DNA from: Apostichopus japonicus
Taxonomy: Eukaryota; Echinodermata; Holothuroidea; Aspidochirotida; Stichopodidae
Length of the DNA stretch: 64,000 nucleotides
Assembly (NCBI RefSeq): GCF_037975245.1
Contig: NC_092572.1
Span: forward strand, 11,107,769 to 11,171,768
Direction of reading: 5' to 3'
Every line of letters starts with the position of its first letter. Within the stretch, counting starts at the first letter, position 1. Below the pieces are notes generated by a model. It was not told the DNA's origin. It saw only the letters and a program-made list of their open reading frames with translations, and did no database searches. The translations under genes were made by a program, and so were the position numbers. Positions 34,001 through 45,230 of the stretch are shown piece by piece.

Positions 34001-37000
34001 TAGCTTTGCCAAAGCCAACCAGTTTGTTGCATTTACATAAAACACTGAGCTAAACGTTTATGTTATTGCTTCTCAAACAGCTTCACGGGATATCCAATGT
34101 TTGCTAAAAGCTTTATCAATTCCATTTTGATTGATCTACCGATTTGCTGAATGATCACATTCTTTTCACTGTATGCGCCTGCTTTTATTTATAGTCACCT
34201 TCTGATATTAATCGAAACTTAACAGCATCAGGGCGATTGTCAATAGCGTTTAAGTCATGTGTCGTCAATATTTCATAACAGACATCTTTCAAATCGATTT
34301 TTACTTCTTGTACATCAATATGTTTGCTCTGTCGACATCAGGTCCGTTAATGCTTACTTACCAGTACTTGTTCGAAGTGGGTATCTTATACATAATCAGT
34401 TAGTGATACAGCAACAGCGTCGTTCTACAGTTTGCCAGTTCGCTTAACTCATATAAAGATTGCAGTTATCAACAACGATCACTTAAAAATATGACAAGAT
34501 ATTGGTTAATTAACTGTTTAATAATGACAATTGTACTGCTATCAAATTAGCTCTTGAAGGTGTACGCATTGTCGAATTCGATATTGCGAAAGTTTCAGTA
34601 GTTATGATCCTCTCAGATTAATTTAAATTTTGTATAGGTTTCATTGACAACCCTTTTCATTCATATATACAGATTATATTGAGTACATTTTGGTGAAAAC
34701 TATAAATGCTTTATGGCAAGTGATTTTTTAAGCTGCCTTGGTAACCGGAGAATGCAGCTTTTATCAGCAGAACTATAAGCTAAGATTTAAGCTTGGATTT
34801 AAGCATGGATGGATGGATGGATGGATGAATGAATGAATGAATGAATGGATGGATGGTAGGATGGATGGATGGATGGATGGATGGATGGATGGATGGATGG
34901 ATGGATGGATGGATGGATGGATGGATGGATGGATGGATGGATGGATGGATGGATGGATGGATGGATGGATGGATGGATGGATGGATGGATGGATGGATGG
35001 ATGGATGGATGGATGGATGGATGGATGGATGGATGGATGGATGGATGGATGGATGGATGGATGGATGGATGGATGGATGGATGGATGGATGGATGGATGG
35101 ATGGATGGATGGATGGATGGATGGATGGATGGATGGATGGATGGATGGATGGATGGATGGATGGATGGATGGATGGATGGATGGATGGATGGATGGATGG
35201 ATGGATGGATGGATGGATGGATGGATGGATGGATGGATGGATACAAAGCTGAAACAGCAATTTCGTTCATTTGTTTAACTATCCAAGTCTCATTTAAGCA
35301 AAGTAAGTCTCATTGAAACAAAGAAGTAAACGTGGAACGCTTTGAGACAGCCCAAATTGGTGTATTTGAAGACAATCATAGCTCATATTCTTAATATAGG
35401 ACCTTCAATAATGTAATCATTAAACTGTTAGTGTTAACTTACGATCAGTTGTCTGAGTTGTTACATCCTCGGTGGAATCTTCTTTTGAGGAAACTTCAAG
35501 GGAATGTCCAACAGTGGACGCTTCCGTAGAATCGCCAATACCTTTTAAAAATAAAACATTTCCATTGTGAATTTACAGTTTTATACGTAATGTTTTTGAT
35601 CTGGACACGGCTTGTTAAGAACCAACAGATTAAATCATTGACTCTAATTAGGTTGGGAAAACATTTTACTGAACACTGATCACGACATGTTAAGCAATTG
35701 AACGGCCAAAAAAAAACTAAGCTGGCCAAAATGGTCAGCATTTTACTTGTATATACAGACAAATATACCCTTATTCTTAAAGCAGAACATTTTTTATAAT
35801 GACGTAATATATTTTGAATATATATATTTATATACTTTAACTATACCGCCTTACCAAGAGTATGACATTATGTTATGAGTTGCTGCACTTCGGCTTCCTA
35901 GTCGAGTATGTCTTGCATGAGACAAACAAAAGTTTTAACAAATTATACGATTAAAACATCGACGCCAGCTTTGTTAGTTACATTAGGTTCAAGTTGTTTG
36001 ATGTTCTATCGTGCCAAGCTGTGATAGCAATTTCGTTCATTTGTTTAACTATCCAACTCTCATTCAAGCAAAGTAAGTCTCATTGAAACAAAGAAGTAAA
36101 CGTGGAACGCTTTGAGACAGTCCAATTTGGTGTTAATGCTATTGCGATGAATACTATCGTAAGCTGGACCACTAGTTGTAGAAAACCAAGTGTTAGCAAC
36201 AAATACTTGGTCATCAACCAGCCTGTGGTAAACAAAGCCACGGATAGTGACAATGACAGTCTTATCTTGAGCAATACTTAGTATTTCTTTTCATTTCGCC
36301 TACATTGAAATGCATAATGCTTTAAAAGTAAGTACGAAGTAACGCAGAAGGGCTTGTAAGGAACAAAACATATATACAAATGTATTTGAAGACAATCATA
36401 GCTCATATTCTTAATTTAGGGCATTCAATAATGTAATCATTAAACTGTTAGTGTTAACTTACGATCAGTTGTTGTCTGAGTTGTTTCATCCTCGGTGGAA
36501 TCTTCTTTTGAGGAAACTTCAAGGGAATGTCCAACAGTGGACGCTTCCGTAGAATCGCCAATACCTTTTGAAAATAAAGCATTTCCATTGTGGATTTACA
36601 GGTTTATACGTATTAATTCTTGATCTGGACACGGCTTGTTAAGAACCAACAGATTAAGTCATTGACTCTAATTAGGTTGGGAAAACATTTTACTGAACAC
36701 TGATTACGACATTTTAAGCTATTGAATGGCCAACAAAAACTAGGCTGGTCAAAATGGTCAGCATTTTACTTGTATATACAGACAAATATACCCACATTCT
36801 TAAAGCAGAACATTTTAATTGTGGCGTCATATTTTTTTGTATATTTTAATTTTATAACTGGCCACGGCTTGTTGAGAACCAACAGAAACAAGCTTGCAAT
36901 GAACATGTATATTCCCAAAATTAACTAATACTTTCGACCCATAAATCAGGTTAATTGGTCGGTAACCGAGAATTTTGAGAAAAAAAATGAGGATCATGAA

Positions 37001-39424
37001 AAGATAAACCTGAACGATAACGATAAAAAAGTATTACCTAATGATTAGACTCGGAAACAATATCGATTGGTACAGACCAGCATCTTAAAATTGAAATATT
37101 TATTATTGTACTATTTATACTATTAAAGTTTATATGTGATTTGCTCAACTGATACCTTTAATAGTATAACCACTAAAGACAATCATAGCTCATATTCTTA
37201 ATTGATGACATTCAATAATGTCATCATTAAACTGTTAGTGTTAAACTTACGATCAGTTGTTGTCTGAGTTGTTTCATCCTCGGTGGAATCTTCTTTTGAG
37301 GAAACTTCAAGGGAATTTCCAAGAGTGGACGCTTCCGTAGAATCGCCAATACCTATTGAAAATATAACATTTCCATTGTGGATATACATCTTTCTCATAC
37401 GTAGTAATTTTATAACTGGCCATGGCTTGTTGAGAGCAAAAGAAACTTAAATCATCGACTCTAGAAAAGTTGGGAAAACATTTTACCAAACACTGATCAC
37501 GATATATTAAACAATTGTATGCCCCCCCCCCCCAAGAAAATACGCTGGTCAAATTGGTCAGCATTTTACTGTATATTGATACAATCATATCCCATATTCT
37601 TAAAGCAAAACATTTAAATTATGGCGTCATATTTGTTGTATTCTAGAACATTCTAGAAATGTAGTAAGGTAGAGGGTTTAGCCAGGTACTCACTGAAAAC
37701 TTATATAAAGTCTGTCAACGGTATTTTATGAATGTATCATTTCATTGTTTTACTGAACTGAATACATAAAATGTAAATTTGAATGTAGTTAGACTACACA
37801 AGCAACACTAGTCTCGAATGAGTTGTTTCTCATTTCCCTTAATTTTGCTGCAGCTGTTATACCACAATGAAACCAACCATGCAGCTATAGCCACCAAATT
37901 ATGAGAAATATTTGAGCCTATTATAGCTTACGAACAACATGTATGGATATTATGTTTGGATTACTATAAACTTAACAGTAAAACGAAATTTGCACAGAAA
38001 AAAAGGAATATCACTTTCCATTGCCCACGTCTGAATGCACCGCTTCAACCATTCATGGAATATGATAGGTAAGTAACATCATATCATGTGGAGCATATCC
38101 AACATAAATCATGGAAAATAAGAATTAGTTTAATCCCATTAAATGAGACAACCGAATTATATCAAGATATGCATGAAAGATTCTTTTTCTCTAGACTTAA
38201 AGTAAACGGTTTCAGTTATGGTACTGATGTGTTTATATCGTACCTGGCAATGTTGTTGGTTCGGATTTTGTCTGTTTCACACCTCCAAAAGTGACAATAT
38301 CGCAGTTTGTACCACTTTTCATCCACTTGACTTTCCCAAATTCGTCGATGGTTGTTATGTAGTGACAGATGTTCGGCTTGCCTACAAGATGTTTGAATTA
38401 GGTCATGATTTTAGTTGAAAATAAAAGATAAACGTTTGATTAACTTGGACTCCATTGGACAGATTGAATATTGATGTTAACGCTATGCATAATCGAAAGA
38501 AAAGGGGAAAAGTGAATGTATGTAAATAGGAATGAAATGAAGAGGCAAGACATTACGCGGATCACCAAATAAATTGATTTAGTTAAATACTGTTAAGGTT
38601 AATTAAACTCGATATTGTTTTAATATCCTTCATTGACATTTCAACAGTTAGTAGCTATTCGTTTACGATATAATAAATTCTGAATTATTATCATTGAAAA
38701 AGCACAATCCGTAATTTATGCTGTATCATTTCATCGAAATAACATGAACCCTCAATAATTGAGTCAGAAATGGTCATGTTAGATCAAAGTTTTATCATCT
38801 GACTCAATACGTCTTGATTTTACCTTTTGTTATAGTATATAGAATGATGAATGATAGTTCAGGGAAAATGGAGTTTTAAGCAATAACAAAATACCATATT
38901 GTAAACATCTAGTTGAAATTGTATACAATTCTTACTTCGAAACATTGATAATTGAAACTGTAACATTGGCTACCTTTAAAGCAAACAAGTTTGATAAATA
39001 TATATTTTGGTTTGCCCCATCTTTCAATTTATATTTTAGAGATTGGATAAGATAGGGCAACTGCAAAGTTACGACATGGTGTGTAAATGTTGTGCATTTA
39101 TATAAAGAATTAGAGTCTAGATGCAAATTCTGAAGAAAAACATAAACAACTTCGTCAATCTGCTTCACACGTATTTGCTGCAAATTCACATTCGGTTCAA
39201 AAGGTGTCAACTTCAAAAGTTGTTTTCTTGTTAACAGTACACATGAAATGAATGTCAATTTCATTTGGATGCATAGAATATGTTCTTCGTTCATGAGTGA
39301 AAAGAATAATTTTGGCTTGAAATATTCTTTAAACTGCATCCAGAATAAGCTTAATCTCACCTTCTATCCATTCAGTCAAAGATGTCCCCAAAATAATAAT
39401 AACGAATATATTCAATAGCTTCAT
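27923..39424 (-). CDS. Secreted SUEL/rhamnose-binding-type lectin with linker repeats (9 exons, complete frame)
   Basis: Exons in transcript order: 39361-39424, 38244-38381, 37251-37352, 36463-36564, 35443-35541, 32105-32317, 30091-30218, 28800-28950, 27923-28056. Summed coding length is 1131 nt, 377 codons with stop (TAA, 27923-27925). All junctions are GT/AG. Phases are 1-1 except the lectin domain, split by a phase-0 intron. The product begins with a signal peptide, then a 46-residue module with two Cys, three near-identical Ser/Thr/Glu linker segments, a 71-residue Cys-rich module, a SUEL lectin domain, and a 44-residue tail. Known: SUEL domains bind galactose or rhamnose and are common in eggs and immunity of aquatic animals. 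Inferred: secreted glycan-binding protein. Linker copy number could vary by exon skipping since all are phase 1-1. Confidence 0.8.
28255..28595. repeat. Degenerate GACATGTTGATAT minisatellite
   Basis: Units of about 20-24 bp such as TCGACATGCTGATGTTGAAT, TTGACATGTTGATAGACG, TCGACATGTTCATATGGAAT recur through the block. Lies in the last intron-side region of the lectin gene. Confidence 0.7.
28800..30218 (-). CDS. Lectin gene exons 7-8: SUEL lectin domain
   Basis: Exon 30091-30218 reads [17 protein letters not shown] and [12 protein letters not shown]; exon 28800-28950 continues with [18 protein letters not shown] and [16 protein letters not shown]. This is the SUEL/rhamnose-binding lectin pattern: C-E-G..I-x-C..A-x-Y-G-R..C..C..C..DPC..T-x-KYL-x-V-x-Y-x-C. 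The YGR and DPC..KYLEV motifs and the eight-Cys layout are kept, so the fold should be intact. Confidence 0.92.
32011..32500. repeat. Direct repeat flanking the Cys-rich exon
   Basis: GCGTGTCAGATTGACAATTA..GACCCGAAACGCCCC (32014-32060) recurs at 32434-32482, both followed by a C run and TCTTTGAACATAGCC. The block between them contains exon 32105-32317. Confidence 0.8.
32105..32317 (-). CDS. Lectin gene exon 6: Cys-rich extracellular module
   Basis: Acceptor TTCCACAG and donor GTAGGC, phase 1-1. Reads [16 protein letters not shown], then [18 protein letters not shown] and NIWGDCTAG: seven or more Cys in 71 residues. The SHLACF..DE part recalls C-type lectin domains and the CC spacing recalls PAN/apple-type modules, but neither fits fully. 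It is in frame with the SUEL exon (the junction gives Asp-Thr-Thr, usual at SUEL starts). Confidence 0.6.
33040..33500. repeat. Tandem repeat, about 173-181 bp unit, ~2.6 copies
   Basis: GGACAACAAATTCCATTGT starts units at 33221 and 33393, with a more diverged unit at about 33041; internal ATTATTTCACAGACAATTTA is shared. Copies two and three are almost identical. Confidence 0.9.
34805..35241. repeat. Very long (GGAT)n microsatellite
   Basis: After a short interrupted start with GAAT variants (34823-34860), the GGAT unit repeats about 95 times without visible interruption to 35241. Open frames reading (PSIH)n or (WMDG)n on either strand are artefacts. In an intron of the lectin gene. Confidence 0.97.
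35255..37640. repeat. Tandemly duplicated genomic blocks carrying the linker exons
   Basis: Block 35255-35790 matches 36018-36810 (AGCAATTTCGTTCATTTGTT, then ACGTGGAACGCTTTGAGACAG, then the linker exon). Block 37180-37640 repeats the exon-containing part. The middle block has about 245 bp of extra sequence (36135-36380). Confidence 0.85.
35443..37352 (-). CDS. Lectin gene exons 3-5: triplicated Ser/Thr/Glu linker
   Basis: Three exons (37251-37352, 36463-36564, 35443-35541) read [10 protein letters not shown] and [15 protein letters not shown] with few changes; the last copy lacks one codon and has V for E. Each is phase 1-1. Composition suggests an O-glycosylated stalk. They lie in duplicated genomic blocks, so the exon triplication is recent. 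Confidence 0.75.
38244..38381 (-). CDS. Lectin gene exon 2: short module with two Cys
   Basis: Acceptor CTTGTAG and donor GTACGA bound a phase 1-1 exon reading [19 protein letters not shown] and later [12 protein letters not shown] do not recognise the family. It falls between the signal peptide and the linker exons. Confidence 0.6.
39361..39424 (-). CDS. Lectin gene exon 1: signal peptide
   Basis: ATG at 39422-39424 opens [19 protein letters not shown], a short basic start, a strong hydrophobic core and a polar end, followed by the donor GTGAGA (39355-39360 complement). Ends in phase 1, matching the next exon. Confidence 0.75.
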
Positions 39425-40770
39425 TTTTCCTCTTCGATAAGACGCCTTATGTAACAAAATAGTCGCGATATCGTTAACCCAGTGAGTATTATTTGTATCA
39501 AGATACGGTGAGCTGTTTCTCTTTTCTTAAGTATTTGCAACCTGTTCCGAGTGATCAACACTTGTAAATGACTGCTAATTAAATATCACGGAGACGCCAT
39601 GAAGTAATGAATTTCATTTACATTGTTAGAACATTCAGTTTGTAACGTTCACCTTGTTTGATGATCTATTCAAATTCAACAATATTTTTTTTTCTAAAAG
39701 CTGCAATTTGATTTTAATTTGCCACTGAAAATTAACTTAAAGCAGCTGCTTGTGCTGTTTAAATAAAATTGTTCGACATGTATAAATGTATCACTAAAAG
39801 AGTTGAAATTGTAGAACAAAACAAAAATAGGAAATGGTTTATGTTCATGTACTGCTGAATATTTTTGAAAATAAATGATATTTGTTGTTGACGAAAGCGA
39901 TGAAATAAATGATTGATCACAGCCAACAATCATGGCTTGAAGATGAGGTTAACGAAGGTAGGATAATAACTATAATGTAAAATTATATGAAAAATTAATT
40001 GTTAAATGTATATTAAGAAATGTGTTCCAGTGTTTTACCGTCCCTGTGTAACGAACTTAGTAGTTCTTACCAAATTTCTTTTTAAAGTGTAAGTCCAGAG
40101 TAGAATACTACATTGTAATCAGTATATATCATTATCAAAATCTTTGGAAAGCACTACCTCATTCCACAATATCGCTGTCAAGTACATTGGTAATGTTATC
40201 AAACATTCAACATGATCATTTTTCTGGCATTCGAGGTGGTGAAGACTTTTTTTGTATTACTAATAATTATTGCAGTGAATGTTCCTTGTGGATGGATTAC
40301 AACTATATGTGTCGTAAGCTAAGTAAAAGACTTAAAAAAAACTAGATGTTCCCCTATAAAATATCGAAGAGGAGCGTTCCTTTAAAATAATTGTCTGATA
40401 GTCCTTAGAAGTTACCTTAAAAAGGGATAAATACTTTTCCAAACATGTTTTCAAAATATGTGAACGCTAATGTTACGTTTGACAGAGAAAAGATTTTCTA
40501 ATCGTGTATGATGGATATTTCAAATATACTTTGAACAGTACATAACCTTCGCAAATGCAGATTGCGACATAACCCACGCTCCATTAATTTCCTACAGTAA
40601 TCACAATATAAACCGAGTTTGAATACAGATTAATTTCTTTCCTAATTTTCGGTGAAATTTCTTATAAATTATATATGTTTTAAGCAAATCGTTAAACCGT
40701 CAAATATGTAGTGCATCGGGGATTTCGTGATTTATGTGTAACAAAGGACAAGTTTGAACAGCAGACTCTT
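39425..40770. other. Intergenic region between divergent genes
   Basis: Lies between the minus-strand lectin start and the plus-strand TATA candidate. AT-rich, no coding signs I can support; should hold both promoters. Confidence 0.4.
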
Positions 40771-40775
40771 CATTG

Positions 40776-40783
40776 TATATAAA
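40776..40783 (+). promoter_or_regulatory. TATA-box candidate
   Basis: TATATAAA followed about 30 bp later by GC-richer, less repetitive sequence (CGCGAAGAACGTTCGCACG), as expected around a start site. It points to the + strand first exon at 41293. Confidence 0.45.
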
Positions 40784-41292
40784 TCGCGCTGTCCAGCTCC
40801 AACGCGAAGAACGTTCGCACGTAGGCTACTCTAACGTTTACAATCGGACAGTTCTGCGAAGCTTAAGCTTCTCGGTACTACATTATGCTCTGACATCGAT
40901 TCCGCCAAGTTTCATCTTTCGGTGTTCCAAATTCTTGTCAAGTTTCCTTTTATGGTAAAGTTGATCCGTGAAGTTTATTTCAGCGATTTCGAGGAACAGT
41001 TTATGAACTGTGGTTTGAGGGTGAGGGTATATTTATGTGCAACGCTATGTGCGTATACCAACTGGGCATGATAGGTTGTATACGTTCGCGATATAACGTA
41101 ATATATAATAGGCAATCACCTATGCGTGTACACATGAGAGTGTATTTTCTGCGAGTGCTAACTTCAAGTCGCTCGTTTTGCCTATTTGCCTAACACTACG
41201 TCAATAACAAATTTGATGCGTTCGAACAAACGGTGCGTTTGGTGAGAAACTGGTGAATTTGAAAACAAATTTCTACAAGAAGAAAACGTCAA

Positions 41293-41377
41293 ATGGGGAC
41301 AATTTTTACATGGTTTGAAAGAGAAAAAATAAGAACTACGAGGAAAATGTATCAACATCTTCCTCCAGACAATTCCT
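41293..41377 (+). CDS. Possible first coding exon
   Basis: ATG opens MGTIFTWFEREKIRTTRKMY, 28 codons plus one base, then a good donor GTAAGT. Basic and without a signal peptide. Family unknown. The only later candidate exon (43936) needs phase 0, so either an exon between was missed or they are not one gene. Confidence 0.35.
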
Positions 41378-42578
41378 GTAAGTTAACTGATGGTGATATA
41401 GGTTCCACGTTACAGGCTTAGATTGTACTTTTAATCCATTACTCTATCAAAACTAAAATATCAATCGAGACAGCACTTCATACAAAACAAAAGCGACCCC
41501 TTGAAATGATATTCAACACCACTTTAATTTGAAAAATATTTAACTGTGTTTCTCGCACTTTGTCAATATAATACATTGAATATTGAACTACACTACCTAC
41601 TGAATATTGTTCCTTACGAGGTTATCGATTAAGAAATTATTTTCAATGAACCTGCCTGAAATCTCATTAAAAGTGTTTACAGTTACTAATATTCGTCGCT
41701 TACGTATCAAACTAATAAAAAATCCCTAGCAACGATTATTGCTTATGTGTGTGTTTGTCAATCGCATCTGATTAGAAATATTGATCTTCTTGAGACATAT
41801 TATCATTTAGGTCGATTGCTGTTTGATTTCCGTCGAAAATCGTTCTTCTCGTTGCCTTTAGTAATAAGGAATTATATGATTTGTTTGGTCTTTCATATTG
41901 TTTCTCTTGTCTGTTTGTATCTATCCCTCGCTTTATCTCGCTACCTCTCTCTTCTCTTTTATTCTTGATTTTTCCCTTTACTTTAGTATAGTTTCAAGGC
42001 GTATTTGTGTGTTTCTCTACAGAAAAGAAGCATACAATATTACTCTTTCCGCTGACGATATTTGTTTAAATATCAATATAAAACAAAATAATGCGCTGTA
42101 TGAGTGATATAGGTTTTGGAAAGGGGACTTAGACCATATCCTGACATATCTTTTGTTTGTCAATTTTGACAACGGCATTGACATTTTTGACAAATCTGCA
42201 AATTGCGCGTGAAAAATAAGGAAAGATTGACTGGGCTTCAGGCAAGTAACATACTGAAATGACCAAACTATATGTTAAACTGACATCAGAAATTGCGTCT
42301 GAGATATTATTTGGGTGATAGACTGATTGGCCGGTAGTTCTCAGCGATAGTATTTCTCCTTACTTGAAAATGTATCAGAGTATCGAGCAAATGACGCGAG
42401 CAATGATGTGAGAAACCTGTATGATGTCAGCATTTTTCACCTTTTACATCTTCTTTGGCATTCCAGTACCTGGAAACAACCTTTCTATAAGGGTATAATA
42501 TAGCTCACTAGCTTTTTTGATCAGTTAATGGCGCACTGGTTAGATGACCCTGATTTGCTGTTTAAATTAGTATTTATT

Positions 42579-42887
42579 CAGGCGCGTATAGCGAGGAATT
42601 TGCCAAGGGAGGGCAAACCTGTAGGCAAAGTATCAGAGCGGTAGATTCAGCATTGGAAACTATCTACGCGTAGCCCCACCATGGGTTGGCGCGAAGCGTG
42701 CAGGGAAAATTTTGGCCGAAAATGCCTTCCAGATCGCTGGAAATGGCACTTCACAGGCCTTGCAAGTTGCATCTAAGCATTTCTATTTGGAAATTACTAG
42801 CGATATCATAAAAACATATAAAAAATATCCCAGGAAGTTAAGGGGGGCGGTCGCCCCTTTGCCCCCCCCCCCTTGGCTACGCGCCTG
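42579..42887 (+). mobile_element. hAT-type MITE, copy 2
   Basis: CAGGCGCGTA.. and ..TACGCGCCTG ends form inverted repeats. A perfect 8-bp target duplication TATTTATT flanks it (42571-42578 and 42888-42895). Interior matches copy 1 at 6158 (AGGAATTTGCCAAGGGAGGG, TTGGCGCGAAG, GATATCATAAAAAC). Confidence 0.92.
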
Positions 42888-43119
42888 TATTTATTAGAGC
42901 AGGAATTATATAATTCGACGGTCGTTAACATGCGTTTTCAGTACAGTGCTACTACTGTAGATGTCCTCTCGGCCTATGCGCTATGTCACGTCAGGTTTTT
43001 CAGCAACTATAGACTACTGCCGGTCCGCGGTCGAAGGATGGTTCGTGAGTGGTCATCATGGACATTCGAGACCATTCAGACCAATGATACATTTTTCGCA
43101 CATGTAATTTTTTTCGACA

Positions 43120-43203
43120 CCTGAAATCCCACTGGAAGGGCAACTGGGAGACGACATGCTTTCATGGGGCTGTCGCCCCCACGCCCCCTGGCTACGCCAC
43201 TGT
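43120..43203. mobile_element. Fragment of a related TIR element
   Basis: CCCCCTGGCTACGCCACTG resembles the right terminal repeat of the hAT MITE family. I find no matching left end with a target duplication. Confidence 0.45.
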
Positions 43204-43935
43204 GCTAAAGTGAATGCGTATTATAGGCTTTCTATTAATGTCGATGTGAGCATATTAGGCAAGTGTTTTGTTTATAGAGAGTGCACCCCTGGTGCCTTTG
43301 AATCTGATAGGAAGATCTCTGTTTCTTTTTAATTGTAATCGTTTTGCCAACAACTTTATATACCTTTTTTATACCAGGCCTACCGAGTAGTTGATTCGTT
43401 ATTGACTAAATTAGCATCTAATTAACGTACCACCTCCATTCAGGGTGATCTATAAGAAAATAAGACTTAGTCTAGAGTAATTAATGAATTTATTGACTTG
43501 CAAAAACTCGTTCAAGCATAAACATTTCTTTATTTTAATACCATCATATAAAAATTAATTTTAAAATATACGGCACTTGTTGAAAATGGAAGTAGGGATT
43601 GGGATTATATTAAAATTTTCAGCCAGAAAGTTCCAAACTTGCTAAAAAACAGACACTTTCCCCATAGCAACACTGTCACCTATAAAATATAAATTGATAG
43701 CATCTCAATTGTTTTCTTACATATTAAAGTGCTAATGAGATGAACTTTTTTGAGCTTGTTTTTGTTTAAACAAAATAAGGTCAAGTTTTACAAAGAAACT
43801 ATATAATATTATATAATATAATATTCTTATGTTTCACACAAGTTTTGATTGAGTTGTCAAATGCTTCTGATTTTGCTCCATGTTTATATAAAAGTGACAA
43901 TTGATAAGTACTTGTTTGTGTTTCTGTTTTCAGTA

Positions 43936-44098
43936 TATGGATTGGGATCCAAATACTGGTTATTTGTCACAATTTTTTTTGATTAGCGATCGTAGTGGAC
44001 GAGGCATTTACTCGTTATTTTTTGGAAAAAACGAAGCTAAAACGTTAAAATTTGCTCCCTATCACATCAACGAAATACCGACAGCTCTGAATCAATAA
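43936..44098 (+). CDS. Possible last coding exon
   Basis: A strong acceptor (TTTCTGTTTTCAG) is followed by an open frame of 54 codons (YMDWDPNTGYL, later SGRGIYSLFFGKNEAKTL) ending in TAA at 44096-44098, with AATAAA near 44207. Composition looks coding but I do not recognise it. In the frame one base over, a stop comes after 17 codons. Confidence 0.4.
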
Positions 44099-44647
44099 CC
44101 AATGATAGGTGTTACTCTTTCAACTGTGACTGATATAAATTTGTCAAAACTATGAAATCAGCTCCTGTGAACTTGTGATGATACGTACATTTTGGAATAA
44201 TATGAAATAAAAAATATACGATATATATGCCAACTGTGTTTATTATTATAAATGTTTAACTTACAAGACATAGTCCATTGTTAGCATACTTGCCGTGGTA
44301 ACAAACCACCAATGTATACAGTCATAAATCAATCAAAGTTTGTCACACGCTAGAGGTCTCTTGATCAGAAGTCATTACAAAAACTTAAGAACTGTTTCTT
44401 TCAAATTGATAGAAATCTTTATTAATCATATAAACTACTTGTGGTGCATTTTAAACATGAACTCTTATCCAGGTTTTATGAAGATCCCGAACTTTCTGTT
44501 TATATTTTAAAATTCTGAGTTAACATAACAACCGTATAAATTACACACCAATATGGATTCATAAAATCTATAACATTTAAGAAGCAGTCGGTGAATCTTC
44601 GTCGCCCTTTGAGGATTAATGTCTAACTGTTTGGCATCTATCCTGTT

Positions 44648-44648
44648 A

Positions 44649-44727
<79 letters not shown>
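44648..44727. repeat. (TA)n tract
   Basis: About 80 bp of pure TA, directly left of the GACGCACGCACC minisatellite. Confidence 0.95.
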
Positions 44728-44728
<1 letters not shown>

Positions 44729-44737
44729 CTGATCGTC

Positions 44738-45025
44738 ACCGACGCACGCACCGTCTATGAGATTCCCTCCAGAGCGGACGCACTCACCCTCAGTGAGATT
44801 CCCTCTACAACAGACGTACGCAACCTCAGTAAGAACAGGTTCCTCTGTACGTGGCGCACGCACGCACCCTTGGTGAGATTCTCTCTACAACTCACGCACG
44901 CACCCTCAGTAAGAACAGGTTCCTTCTCTTCTTGACGCACGCACGCACACTCGGTAAGATTCCCTCTATAACAGACGCACGCACCCTTTAGGTTCCTCTG
45001 AAGACAGGTTCCTCTTTACGCGTGG
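44738..45025. repeat. GACGCACGCACC / GAGATTCCCTCTACAACA minisatellite
   Basis: Units of about 35-70 bp combine GACGCACGCACCCTCAGTGA, GATTCCCTCTACAAC and AAGAACAGGTTCCTCT in varied order. GC-rich against its surroundings. The minus-strand frame through it repeats like its DNA and is not a gene. Confidence 0.8.
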
Positions 45026-45230
45026 CATTAAACTACGTAATCCGGATTATTACGCTTTCAGGTTTTGATAACATTCAAAAATCCTTTTCCCAATACAAAG
45101 ATTTATTTGCAATCAAGGTTATTTTCTATATAACTTACAACAAGCTGACATGATATTTCATCAAAATATGTTATGATAACACAACTGCAACAAAATAGTT
45201 TCTTTTCAAAGGTTTCCATGGTGACTGAAA

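Noticed and set aside
34773-35316. Long open frames reading (PSIH)n on one strand and (WMDG)n on the other
   Set aside because: They are the six-frame translation of the GGAT microsatellite; no splice sites, start context or family support.
38932-39360. 142-codon minus-strand open frame inside the lectin gene
   Set aside because: It lies between the signal-peptide exon and exon 2, and no acceptor gives the phase 1 entry it would need. Exon 1 joins exon 2 exactly without it. Could still be an alternative exon, but I see no motif.
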